64,000 nt of DNA from Elymus sibiricus (lineage: Eukaryota > Streptophyta > Magnoliopsida > Poales > Poaceae). Shown one piece after another: positions 30,010 through 40,453 of the stretch. The position numbers were made by a program, and so were the translations under genes. Location of the stretch: assembly GCA_039707655.1 (NCBI GenBank), contig CM077664.1, forward strand, positions 202,920,195 to 202,984,194. Reading direction: 5' to 3'. Position 1 is the first letter of the stretch; each line of letters begins with the position of its first letter. Under the pieces are notes generated by a model. That model saw nothing but the letters and a program-made list of their open reading frames with translations. It was not told the DNA's origin and searched no databases.

Positions 30010-32328
30010 ATGGACGACACCGCCGCACGCCGGGAACGCGCTGCGCGTCGAGCCGCCGCCAAGGTCTGGGCGCCCGCCGCTCGCGGTGCCCCCGGGCGGC
30101 GCCCTCGCGCTGCCACCGAGCCTGTTGGGGAGCGGGTGGCCTCCTCCACCCACCCATCGGTGAACGAGCAGGCGCACGGCTGCTCCGCCGCCACCTCCTC
30201 GCTCGCGCGTCGCGACCCTCCCGCTCCGCACGCAGCGCTGCTCATGGCGCAGGAGCTGCTGCGCTACTGTCCCACCGAGGACGGCTACGATGCCTGGCTT
30301 GGGCGCATCACCGAGCTCGTCGACGCCGTGCGTGATGGCCAGGCGCCCTCTCGCTCCCTGCCTGCTCCGCCATCCCGTGCCGACCAGGCGGAGTGCCACG
30401 CGCCTCCCCCGTCTCCTCCGGACCGCGACGTGGCCGAGCGCCGCCCCGCAGCGCGCGCCCCGGAGCCGTCCCGCGGCTCGCTCGCGCCGGGCGGCGACTG
30501 CGACAGCTGCCAGATCATCCACCGCGTGCCCCCGGACGCGTGCGTGGCCCTCAAGAAGGCGCGCAACCGCCAGGACCGCGTCCTCCACGACGTTGCCATG
30601 GTGGGACACCAGAACCGCGCGGCCCTCGACGGTGGCGCCGTCACCAACGGGGGCTACCTAGCCCTCGCCCCCGAGCTACGTCGCGTGGTGTGGCCCGACA
30701 AGTTCAAGCCAGAGCCCCCCAGGCGCTACGATGGCAGCGCCAACCCCACGGAGTTCCTCCTTCTCTACACCATCAGCATCCAGGCCGCAAGGGGGGACGA
30801 CCGGGCCATGGCGAACTGGTTCCCCATGGCCCTGAAGGACGTTGCGCGCTCATGGCTCATGAACCTCCCCGAGGCGTCCATCTCTTCATGGGAGGACCTA
30901 TGCAAGCAGTTCGTCGCCAAATTCAAGGGCACAAGTGACCGTTCCCTCACGCTCAACGACCTGTGGAACATGCGCCAGCGCCCTGGCGAGCCCCTGCGCA
31001 AGTTCATCCAGCGCTTCAGCCAAGTGTGCCACAAGATCCCGAAGGCCTACGACGCCGCGATCGTCTCCGCCTTCACCAATGGCGTCACTGACGTGAAGAT
31101 GCGCGAGAAGCTCTCGGTTAGGGACGAGCTTGACTCCGCGGCAGAACAGTTCATCATCGCCGACCGTTGCGCCAAGGCTGAGGAGGGACGCCTCTTCCTC
31201 CACAACGACATCGACGCTGAGCCTGACGCGGCCAAACCCAAGGGCAAGGACACCAAGCGTAAGGGCCCTGCCGTGCTTGCGGTGGAGCCGGACTACAAGC
31301 GCGGCCGTGACCGCGGCGAGGCCAAGAAGGACAGCCGTCCTTTCTGTGCCTACCACAACATGAGCTCCCATAGCACAGAGGACTGCCATGAGCTCAAGCT
31401 GCTTCGCGAGCGCCGCACAGAGCACCGCGGCAGCCGCAAGGAGCGCGGCAAGGGCCGCGGCGATGGCAGCGGAGGTGGCCACTGGGGCGACAACCACAAC
31501 AACGGCGCTGGCGACAACAACCGTCAGGGCTGGAAGAACCAGCCGCAGCAGGCGGACCCTCAGGCCAACGCCGCCCCAATACGCGCCAACGACTCCCCTC
31601 CCGCTGAGAACGCTGGGAGCTACCAAGAGCCCCTCGGGGAGGCATGCATCCTCGGCGGGGCCCAGGCCCCCCCATCCAACCGCTACTTCAAGCAGTTCTC
31701 TCGGGAGGTGAACGCGGCCCTCCCGACGCTCGAGTCCGCCGGCCGCCTCAAGTGGTCTGAGTTCCCCATCGCCTTCGACACCGGCGACCACCCCAAGTCC
31801 ACGAAGGCCGTGGGCATCGTGCCCCTGCTGTGCACCCGCACCATCAGCAATGTCGCGGTCACCAAGACCCTCATCGACGGAGGCGCCGGCCTCAACGTGA
31901 TCTCCATCGAGACCTTTGAGACGCTCCAAGTGCCCTACGAGCGCCTGATGCCCACCAGGCCCTTCTCGGGCATCACCGACGGCTCCACTGTCTCCCTGGG
32001 GCAGGTGCGCCTTCCCGTCACCTTCGGCACCCACAAAAACTACCGTATGGAGTTCATCGTCTTCGATGTGGCTCACATCGGCCTGCCCTACAACGCCATC
32101 TTGGGCTACCTGGCGCTCACCAAGTTCATGGCCACGACCCACCATGCCTACGGCCTCGTCAAAATGCCCGGCTGGAGTGGTACCCTCACTGTCCGCTGCG
32201 ACGAGAAGGATGCGCTGCACACCCTCGAGCACGCCTACAAGACTGCCTTCATCGCGTACCCGGCTGATGAGGACGTGCCTGGACCTGCCGAGGAGACGCC
32301 CATGAAGAAGAAGCCCCTGCTCTCTTAG
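30010..32328 (+). CDS. Element D gag-protease ORF
   Basis: I place the start at MDDTAARRERAAR (30010), because the upstream in-frame ATG at 29920 lies inside the LTR. The first 230 residues are Ala/Arg/Pro-rich. A retrotransposon Gag domain follows (residues about 235-420: FKPEPPRRYDGSANPTEFL, W..N.LPEASISSWEDLC, RPGEPLRKFIQRFSQ). A basic region and a CAYHNMSSHSTEDCHELK zinc-knuckle-like motif come next, then an aspartic protease-like domain with IDGGAGLNVI as its active-site motif (usually D-S/T-G-A; the second position is Gly here). It ends at a TAG in KKKPLLS, where related elements read on into pol. The gag-protease part is otherwise uninterrupted. Confidence 0.88.
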   Translation: MDDTAARRERAARRAAAKVWAPAARGAPGRRPRAATEPVGERVASSTHPSVNEQAHGCSAATSSLARRDPPAPHAALLMAQELLRYCPTEDGYDAWLGRITELVDAVRDGQAPSRSLPAPPSRADQAECHAPPPSPPDRDVAERRPAARAPEPSRGSLAPGGDCDSCQIIHRVPPDACVALKKARNRQDRVLHDVAMVGHQNRAALDGGAVTNGGYLALAPELRRVVWPDKFKPEPPRRYDGSANPTEFLLLYTISIQAARGDDRAMANWFPMALKDVARSWLMNLPEASISSWEDLCKQFVAKFKGTSDRSLTLNDLWNMRQRPGEPLRKFIQRFSQVCHKIPKAYDAAIVSAFTNGVTDVKMREKLSVRDELDSAAEQFIIADRCAKAEEGRLFLHNDIDAEPDAAKPKGKDTKRKGPAVLAVEPDYKRGRDRGEAKKDSRPFCAYHNMSSHSTEDCHELKLLRERRTEHRGSRKERGKGRGDGSGGGHWGDNHNNGAGDNNRQGWKNQPQQADPQANAAPIRANDSPPAENAGSYQEPLGEACILGGAQAPPSNRYFKQFSREVNAALPTLESAGRLKWSEFPIAFDTGDHPKSTKAVGIVPLLCTRTISNVAVTKTLIDGGAGLNVISIETFETLQVPYERLMPTRPFSGITDGSTVSLGQVRLPVTFGTHKNYRMEFIVFDVAHIGLPYNAILGYLALTKFMATTHHAYGLVKMPGWSGTLTVRCDEKDALHTLEHAYKTAFIAYPADEDVPGPAEETPMKKKPLLS

Positions 32329-33005
32329 GAGCGGGTCGAGTCCAAGAAGGCGTCGCTGGATGGGGGCGAAGCAGGCCCCTCCCTCGCCGCCAGCGGTGGG
32401 CCCTCCCCCAAATAGGGAGGCGCGCTCGTCACCTTCCTCCGGGCATGCCCTGACGCGTTGGCTTGGACAGCATCAGGCGCGTCCTAGCCTACCGAGGGAG
32501 GTGATCGAGCACCACTCAGCCGCGTGCCGGAGCGCGCGGCCCGTCAAGCAGAAGGAACGGCGTCAGGCGCCCGAGAAGCAGGAAGTCACCACCCAGGAAG
32601 TCAGCAAGTCCAAGGATGCTCAAATCGCCCGTGAAGCCCCCCTCCCCAAGTGGATCGCCAGCCTCACCCCCGTCGCCAGGCCGCGCGATAGCGTGCGCAT
32701 GTGCGTCGACTTCATCGCCCTCAACCAGGCTTGCCCCGTAGGCCCCTTCCATCCTCGGCGCATCGCCGCAGGCTCGCCCTGGCTCAAGCGTATGCCGTTC
32801 GGCCTAGAGGGTGCCGCCTTCGCGAGGCTGATGCGCATGAGCCTGGAGTCCCACATCGCAAGGAATACAGAGGTGGTTAACACTCGCCCACCGGCCCACC
32901 GCGGCCCCACTCATTACGGAGGCGGGTGTTCCGGTACCAAACACATGGAACGCCCGCCACCACCGTAAGTTCTATCAGTGCCCCACGGATACGAGCGACA
33001 TGGAG
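32329..33005 (+). pseudogene. Element D pol remnant (RT mostly deleted)
   Basis: Two RT blocks are readable in one frame (within 32360-32968): RMCVDFIALNQACP, the start of the RT palm, followed after only a short stretch by MPFGLEGAAFARLMRM, which normally lies about 70 residues further on. The YVDD catalytic block, RNase H and integrase are absent. This is an internal deletion plus the stop at 32326-32328. Element C inserted immediately downstream. Confidence 0.82.
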
Positions 33006-33010
33006 CTGTA
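33006..33010. repeat. Target-site duplication CTGTA, left copy
   Basis: CTGTA precedes the TG at 33011 and matches 40449-40453 after the terminal CA. Confidence 0.95.
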
Positions 33011-34698
33011 TGATACGTCTCCAACGTATGTATAATTTATGAAGTATTCATGCCATGTTTAGTATAGTTTTGAATGATTTTGGTGCACTTTTATATGGCT
33101 TTTATATGATTTTTATGGACTAATATATTGACCTAGTGCCCAGTGCCAGTTGTTGTTTTCTGCTTGTTTTTGGTTTTCCAGAAAATCCATATCAAACGAA
33201 GTCCAAATGCAGTGAAACTTTTTGACGATTTTTTCTGGAAGGAAATAGACCCAGGAAGCTACAGAGGAGCAGCAAAAGAGCCACAGGGGCCCCACGAGCC
33301 ACCTGGGTGCGCCTGCCCCCCCCCCCCCCAGGCGTGCCCTGGTGCCTCGTGGGCCCCCTGTGGCACCTCTTTGCGTGATTCCAACGCTGAAAAATCATAT
33401 ATATTCAGAAACCCCCGAAAGTTAACCTGGATGAGTTTTTACGCCGCCGCAAGCCTCTATATCTCCACGATCTCATCTACAGTCCTTTTCCGGCAACCTG
33501 CCGGAGGGGGGAAAGCATCACCGGAGGCCATCTTCATCATCCCGGCGGTCTCCATGACGAGGAGGGAGTAGTTCACCCTCGGGGCTGAGGGTTTGTACCA
33601 GTAGCTATGTGTTTTATCTCTCTCTCTCTCGTGTTCTTGATTTGGCACGATCTTGATGTACCACGAGCTTTGTTAATATAGTTGGATCATATGGTGTTTT
33701 CCCCCTCTCTATCTCGTTGTGATGAATCGAATCTTTTCCCTTTGAGGTTTCGTTATTGTCGGATTGAATATTTCAGATTTGAGAACACTTGATGTATGTC
33801 TTGCATATGAATACCCGTGGTGACAATGGGGTATCATATTGATTCACTTGATGTATGTTTTGGCACTCAACTCGCGGATTCCCGAGGTGACATTGGGGTA
33901 ATCTATGCATAGGGGCTGATGCACGTTTTCATTATGTTTTCTCCGATAGAAACTTTGGGGTGCTCCTTGGAGTTCTTTGTGTGGATTGAATATTATGATT
34001 ATGAAGTTGTTTGATGCATATCATATAATCAACTCACAGATACTTGTGGTGACATTGGAGTATCTAGGTGACATTAGAGTTGGTTGATGTGTATCATATG
34101 GTGTTATTTTAGTACGAACTCTAGGGCTGTTTGTGACACTTATAGGAATAGCTCAATAGATCGATCGGAAAGGATAACTTTGAGGTGGTTTCGTACCCTA
34201 CAAACAATTTCTATCTTATGTTCTCCGCTAATAGGAACTTGGGAGTGATTCTTTATCGCACGTTGAGGGATGGTTATATGATCCAATTATGTTAGCATTG
34301 TTGAGAGATTGCACTAGCGAAAGTATGAACCCTAGTCCTTGTTTTTAAGCATTGCAATACCGTTTATGCTCACTTTTGTTACTTGCTACCTTGCTGTTTT
34401 TTATTGTTGGCACTACAAAAACCTATATCTACTATCCATACTACACTTGTATCACCATCTCTTCGCCGAACTAGTGCACCTATACAATTTACCATTGTAT
34501 TGGGTGTGTTGGGGACACAAGAGACTCTTTGTTATTTGGTTGCAGGGTTGTTTGAGAGAGACTATCTTCATCCTACGCCTCCCACGGATTGATAAAACTT
34601 AGGTCATCCACTTGAGGGCAAATTGCTACTGTCCTACAAAAATCTGCGCTTGGAGGCCCAACACGAGTCTACAAGAATAAGTTGTGTAGTAGACATCA
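33011..34698 (+). repeat. Element C 5' LTR
   Basis: The 1688-bp LTR ends GTAGACATCA and is paired with 38761-40448. A TATA-like TATATATT is at 33398-33405. A C-run near 33315-33330 differs in length between the two LTRs. Confidence 0.96.
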
Positions 34699-34708
34699 AG
34701 CTCTTTTC

Positions 34709-34726
34709 TGGCGCCGTTTCCGGGGA
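34709..34726 (+). promoter_or_regulatory. Primer-binding site, tRNA-Asp (one mismatch)
   Basis: TGGCGCCGTTTCCGGGGA lies 10 bases inside the 5' LTR and differs at one base from the perfect tRNA-Asp complement in element A. Confidence 0.9.
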
Positions 34727-34824
34727 GGTGAGTGCTTGAAGGTATATCTTTAGATCTTGCAATCGAATCTTTTAGTTTCTTGTTTTATCACTAGTTTGGT
34801 TTTATAAAAGAAAACTACAAAAAA

Positions 34825-35721
34825 ATGGAATTGAGGTTGCCTCATATTATTCGTCTTTATAATGTCTTTCTTGAAAATAATGGAGCTGAAAATTGTGCTC
34901 AATTGATAGAAGAAGAATTCAATAAAAAAATTGGCATAAAATCTTTGAATGATGAGCATGGTTGCAATGTTGTTAGTATGAATTCTTTTAATACCCATGA
35001 CGCTAATGATATGCAAAGCCATAAGCTTGGGGATGCTATGTTTGATGAATATGATATTTTTAGCCCCCCAAGTTTTGATGAGCAAATTTATTATGATGAA
35101 AGAATGCCTCCTATTTATGATGATTATATTGATAAAAGTGGATTTGGAGAGGTCACAACTTTATTTAATGATGATTCCACTATTTTGGAAGAGGTTTCAA
35201 TTGATTATGACAACAAAGTTGCTATCTATGATGATTATTGTGATGACATGTATGCTATAAAGAATAATGATAACTATGAAACTTGTCATCATGATTTTAA
35301 TTTTCAATTGGATTATGCCAATCAAGTATCTCATGATAGTTATTTTGTTGAGTTTGCTCCCACTATTATGAATGAGAATAAATTTGCTTATGTGGAGAGT
35401 AATAAAATTTCTATGCTTGTGGATCATGAAAAGAATGCTATATGTGATAGTTATATTGTTGAATTCATTCATGATGCTACTGAAAATTATTATGAGAGAG
35501 GATCATATGCTTGTAGGTGTTGCAATAATATCAAGTTTCCTCTCTATGTGTTGAAAGTTTTGAAGTTATGCTTGTTTTGCCTTCCAATGCTAGTTGATTC
35601 TTGCTCCCATAAATTGTTTGCTCACAAAATCCCTATGCATAGGAAGTGGGTTAGGCTTAAATTTGCTTGTCATATGATTCATGATGCTCTCGTTGTGTTT
35701 CAATTCTTTACTTTTTTGTGA
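34825..35721 (+). CDS. Element C ORF, 298 aa, unknown function
   Basis: An open frame starts at MELRLPHIIRLYN about 100 bases after the primer site. It is Asp/Asn/Tyr-rich and acidic through residue about 200. It then carries the block shared with the element A protein: DSYIVEFIHDATENYYERG, a Cys-rich ACRCC patch, a hydrophobic stretch, and KIPMHRKWVRLKFACHM near the end. Element A's protein is 160 residues longer; the extra residues lie mostly N-terminal. I recognise no known domain. The open frame and matching motifs in two diverged elements argue for a conserved role, perhaps Gag-like or RNA binding; that is inference. Confidence 0.75.
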   Translation: MELRLPHIIRLYNVFLENNGAENCAQLIEEEFNKKIGIKSLNDEHGCNVVSMNSFNTHDANDMQSHKLGDAMFDEYDIFSPPSFDEQIYYDERMPPIYDDYIDKSGFGEVTTLFNDDSTILEEVSIDYDNKVAIYDDYCDDMYAIKNNDNYETCHHDFNFQLDYANQVSHDSYFVEFAPTIMNENKFAYVESNKISMLVDHEKNAICDSYIVEFIHDATENYYERGSYACRCCNNIKFPLYVLKVLKLCLFCLPMLVDSCSHKLFAHKIPMHRKWVRLKFACHMIHDALVVFQFFTFL

Positions 35722-36369
35722 GCATCATTGAAATCATCATGCCTAGCTAAAAAGGCATTAAAGAAAAGCGCTTGTTGGGAGACAACCCAATATTTATACC
35801 TACTGTTTTTGTGTGTTCACATGATTAAGCTACTGTATTAATAATGTTTTATATAATTTCTTTCAATAATGTGCCAAGTAAAGCCTTTGGGATAGTGTGG
35901 ATGCTTGTTGATTTGATTCTGTGCAAAAACAGAAACTTTTGCGTCCAGTGCTGGAATTTCTATTCTGTACTGGGGCATGAAAAAATTCTGAAATTTTTAC
36001 ACAGTATTGGGTTACAAATTCTTTATGTTGTCCTAATTTTTCAGTATTTTTGGAGGTACATAATTTTGGTCTTTAAATCGCTTACTACACGCTGTTCTGT
36101 TTTTGACAGATTCTGTTTTCGATGCATAGTTTGCTTTTTTAGTGTTTCCATAGCTTATATTGAGTAATATAAATTGTGGAAATGATAGAATATAGTAGTT
36201 ATTATGTGAGAACAATTATAAATCTTGTCTTGACAGTACCTAAGTGGATGGTTTATTTTTACCATACTAACCTATCTCATGAAGTTCCGTTAAGTTTTGT
36301 GTGATTGAAGTTTTCAAGTTTTGGGTGAGATATCGATATGAGGAGAATAAGGAGTGGCAAGACCCTAAG

Positions 36370-36453
36370 CTTGGGGATTCACAAGGCACCCCAAGGTAAT
36401 ATTCAAGGAAGACCTAAGCAATTAAGCTTGGGGATGCCCCGGAAGGCATCCCC
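36370..36453 (+). other. Stem-loop module 1 of element C
   Basis: Hairpin 1 (36370-36395) pairs CTTGGGG with CCCCAAG. Hairpin 2 (36430-36453) is a perfect 9-bp stem, GGGGATGCC with GGCATCCCC, around a CCGGAA loop. Confidence 0.75.
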
Positions 36454-37105
36454 TCTTTCGTCTTCAACATTATCGGTAACCTCACTTGGAGCTATATTTT
36501 TATTCGTCACATAATATGAGTTTTGCTTGGAGTGTCATTTTATTTTGTTGATATTTGCTTGCTGTTATCAATAATCATGTTTTGTATCTTTTAGTTCAAT
36601 AAAATGATAATTACAGCCTTTACCATGCTCAGTTTGCAAGTTTATGTGTTGCTGTTTGAAAACAGAAAGTTTTCTGTTATGTTCAGAATATTCCTGAATA
36701 TTCAGAACATGATAAAAATCTGAAAGTTTTACACAGTAAGCATGCATGAGTTCTCTGTCACGTGGTAATTTTTCAGAATTTTTTGAGTTAGGGAAGTATG
36801 AATTCTTATTCACCCTTTACAGACTGTTCTGTTTTGGCAGATTGCTGTTATAGTTGCATTGTTTGCATATGTTTGCTTGTTTAATGATTCTATTTGAGGA
36901 TACGAGTATTAAATATGCAGAGGCATTTAGTATGCAATGTTTAATTATAATTTTAGTGATTTTCTACAGTAGAGAATGTTAAGGTTTTGAGTTGATATAT
37001 ACTAACTTATCTCACGAGTTCTTGTTGAGTTTTGTGTGGATGAAGTTTTTAAGATTTTAGAGAAACCGTGATATGAGAGGAATTAAGGAGACACGAGAGC
37101 TCAAG

Positions 37106-37189
37106 CTTGGGGATTCCCAAGGCATCCCAAGTTAATATTTCAAGAAGTCTCAAGCATCTAAGCTTGGGGATGCCCCGGTAGGCATCCCA
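37106..37189 (+). other. Stem-loop module 2 of element C
   Basis: Hairpin 1 (37106-37131) pairs CTTGGG(G)AT with ATCCCAAG. Hairpin 2 (37166-37189) pairs GGGATGCC with GGCATCCC around CCGGTA. Arms have changed relative to module 1 while pairing is largely kept. Confidence 0.75.
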
Positions 37190-37460
37190 CCTTTCTTCAT
37201 CAACAATTATCGGTTAGTCTTGGTTGAGCCTAAGTTTTTGCTTCTTCACATGATATGTGCTATTCTTAGAGTGTCCTTTTATTTTCATTTTGTTTGCTGT
37301 TTTAACAAAATTATCAAGATCTGAAATTTTAAATGAGAGAGAGTCCTCACATAGCTACTTAATTACTTAACTACTCATTTGGTCTTCACTTATATCTTTT
37401 TGGAGTAGTTTGTCATTTACTCTTGTGCTTCACTTATATCCTATGAGTAAATTGTGAAAA

Positions 37461-38760
37461 AATTGAATATCATAAATTTGAAATTATATGTGCTTCATAT
37501 GCTTGTATCATGTCTAGTAGTAGTTTCACATTTGGGTTAGAAAGTGAAATCTATTGAAGCTTGACAATCACAATATTGGTCATACAAGCAATTCATGAAT
37601 GATTAGTATAAGGAAGAGAACTTTCACATATAAATATATTATCTTGGACATATTTTATGATTGTGAATACCCATTAATTATTTTCAAACTTGAACAAATT
37701 AGTTGAAGTTGGACAAGGAAGACAACGTAATGAGTTATGTTTGGGTATATTTGCATAGAAGTTATATTGTTATGGATCCTCCAACATGTGGTGCTTGCTT
37801 AGGATCTTTTGCTAACCAAAAAGTCGTACTAAGTAGAGATACTACTTGTGCATCCAAAAACCCTTAAACCCAGTTTCTTGCCATGAGTGTCCACCATACC
37901 TACCTATGGATTGAATAAGATCCTTCAAGTAAGTTGTCATCGGTGCAAAAAGCAATAAAAATTGCTCCTAAAATATGTATGATCTTTTATTGCAAGGGAA
38001 AATAAGCGTTGTACGAACTTGTGATGGTAAAGAAATAAAAGCTATGGACTGCATAATAAAGGTTGCTATCACAAGGGGCAATATAACGTGACGTTCCTTT
38101 GCATTAAGGGCTTGTGCATCCAAAAATAAAAAGCGCATGACAACCTCTACTTCCCTCTGCGAAGGGCCTATCTTTTACTTTTATGTATTTACCTTTATGC
38201 AAGAGTCAATAAGTATTTATTCTCATTTCAACCTTAATTATTCTCTAGTTGGCAAGCATCATGTGGTGGGGAAAGATCCAGGCACATATGGCCAGTCAAA
38301 TATATTTGATCATGAATTATTATTGTTGACAATTATCTCTATGATAAATAAGTTGGGAGGCGAAACATTAAGCCCCTATCTTTCTCTGTGTTCGATGGAT
38401 GCCATGTGTTCTAAAAATATGCTTTCAGTACTAGCAATCATAGAATACTATATGATAATTGAGTATGTGGAGCTCTTACTTAGACTTTGTTGAAGATAAG
38501 TTGAATTGCAATTGTTTGGTGACTAAGAACATAGGTTGTTAAGTTTCAAGAGATTGCATTGTTTGAACCATAACATGTGAATTGATTGTTACTTTATCAT
38601 GTTGAGTTTTATGAGAAAAAGTTGCTGTTATGATGCTAGAAAAAGTGATTGAAATTATCATTGACCAAACTTATGCACTATGCTAGCATTCACACTTCAT
38701 AAATTATTTCTTTTATCATTTACCTACTCGAGGACGGGTAGGAATTAAGCTTGGAGATGC
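37461..38760 (+). other. Element C 3' internal region with polypurine tract, no gene
   Basis: AT-rich DNA without a credible ORF. It shares CTACTTGTGCATCCAAA (37845), a CCCTCTGCGAAGGGCC block (38152) and a TTACCTACTCGAGGACG block (38719) with element A. It ends AATTAAGCTTGGAGATGC before the LTR. Confidence 0.7.
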
Positions 38761-40448
38761 TGATACGTCTCCAACGTATCTATAATTTATGAAGTATTCA
38801 AGCCATGTTTATTATAGTTTTGTATGATTTTGGCGCACTTTTATATGGTTTTTATATGATTTTTATGGACTAACATATTGACCTAGTGCCCAGTGCCAGT
38901 TGTTGTTTTCTGCTTGTTGTTGGTTTTCCAGAAAATCCATATCAAACGAAGTCCAAATGCAGCGAAACTTTTTGACGATTTTTTCTGGAAGGAAAAAGAC
39001 CCAGGAAGCTTCGGAGGAGCAGCAGAAGAGCCACAGGGGCCCCATGAGCCACCTGGGCGCGCCTGCCCCCCCCCCCCCCCCCAGGCGCGCCCTGGTGCCT
39101 CGTGGGCCCCCTATGGCACCTCTTTGCGTGATTCCAACGCTGAAAAATCATATATATTCAGAAACCCCCGAAAGTTAACCTGGATGAGTTTTTACGCCGC
39201 CGCAAGCCTCTGTACCTCCATGATCTCATCTACAGCCCTTTTCCGTCACCCTGCCGGAGGGGGGAAAGCATCACCGGAGGCCATCTTCATCATCCCGGCG
39301 GTTTCCATGACGAGGAGGGAGTAGTTCACCCTCGGGGCTGAGGGTTTGTACCAGTAGCTATGTGTTTTATCTCTCTCTCTCGTGTTCTTTATTTGGCACG
39401 ATCTTGATGTACCGTGAGCTTTGTTAATATAGTTGGATCATATGGTGTTTTCCCCTCTCTATCTCGTTGTGATGAATCGAATCTTTTCCCTTTGAGGTTT
39501 CGTTATTGTCGGATTGAATATTTCAGATTTGAGAACACTTGATGTATGTCTTGCATATGAATACCCGTGGTGACAATGGGGTATCATATTGATTCACTTG
39601 ATGTATGTTTTGGCACTCAACTCATGGATTCCCGAGGTGACATTGGGGTAATCTATGCATAGGGGTTGATTCACGTTTTCATTATCTTTTCTCCGATAGA
39701 AACTTTGGGGTGCTCCTTGGAGTTCTTTGTGTGGATTGAATATTATGATTATGAAGTTGTTTAATGCATATCGTATAATCAACTCACGGATACTTGTGGT
39801 GATATTGGAGTATCTAGGTGACATTAGAGTTGGTTGATGTGTATCATATGGTGTTATTTTAGTACGAACTCTAGGGCTGTTTGTGACACTTATAGGAATA
39901 GCTCAATAGATCGATCAGAAATGATAACTTTGAGGTGGTTTCGTACCCTACAAACAATTTCTATCTTATGTTCTCCGCTAATAGGAACTTGAGAGTGATT
40001 CTTTATCGCACGTTGAGGGATGGTTATATGATCCAATTATGTTAGCATTGTTGAGAGATTGCACTAGCGAAAGTATGAACCCTAGGCCTTGTTTTTAAGC
40101 ATTGCAATACCATTTATGCTCACTTTTGTTACTTGCTACCTTGCTGTTTTTTATTGTTGGCACTACAAAAACCTATATCTACTATCCATACTACACTTGT
40201 ATCACCATTTCTTCGCCGAACTAGTGCACCTATACAATTTACCATTGTATTGGGTGTGTTGGGGACACAAGAGACTCTTTGTTATTTGGTTGCAGGGTTG
40301 TTTGAGAGAGACCATCTTCATCCTACACCTCCCACGGATTGATAAACCTTAGGTCATCCACTTGAGGGAAAATTGCTACTGTCCTACAAAACTCTGCGCT
40401 TGGAGACCCAACACGAGTCTACAAGAATAAGTTGTGTAGTAGGCATCA
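38761..40448 (+). repeat. Element C 3' LTR
   Basis: It has the same length as the 5' LTR with scattered substitutions and is followed by the CTGTA duplication (40449-40453). Confidence 0.96.
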
Positions 40449-40453
40449 CTGTA
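40449..40453. repeat. Target-site duplication CTGTA, right copy
   Basis: It matches 33006-33010. Element D sequence resumes after it. Confidence 0.95.

Larger units (their letters stand above)
35722..37460 (+). repeat. About 730-bp tandem duplication in element C internal DNA
   Basis: The segment around 36050-36480 recurs diverged around 36780-37210: CTGTTCTGTTTT...CAG, then TTAAGTTTTGTGTGATTGAAG-type sequence, then the two stem-loops, then TATCGGT. Element A has only one such segment. No gene is present, and the minus-strand and plus-strand small frames are shadows. Confidence 0.7.
33011..40448 (+). mobile_element. Element C: non-autonomous LTR retrotransposon related to element A
   Basis: The element is 7438 bp, with LTRs of equal length (33011-34698 and 38761-40448) starting TGATACGTCTCCAACGTA, a tRNA-Asp primer site, one 298-codon ORF of unknown function and a purine tract before the 3' LTR. 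It is flanked by perfect CTGTA. It has no protease, RT, RNase H or integrase. It shares the LTR start, primer site, ORF C-terminus, stem-loop modules and 3' terminal motif with element A, but the LTR bodies differ, so they are distinct families or subfamilies using similar signals. Confidence 0.95.

Noticed and set aside
30898..32232. 444-codon frame on the minus strand opposite gag-protease
   Set aside because: It is a shadow of a GC-rich coding frame; the plus strand has recognisable Gag and protease motifs and this one has none.
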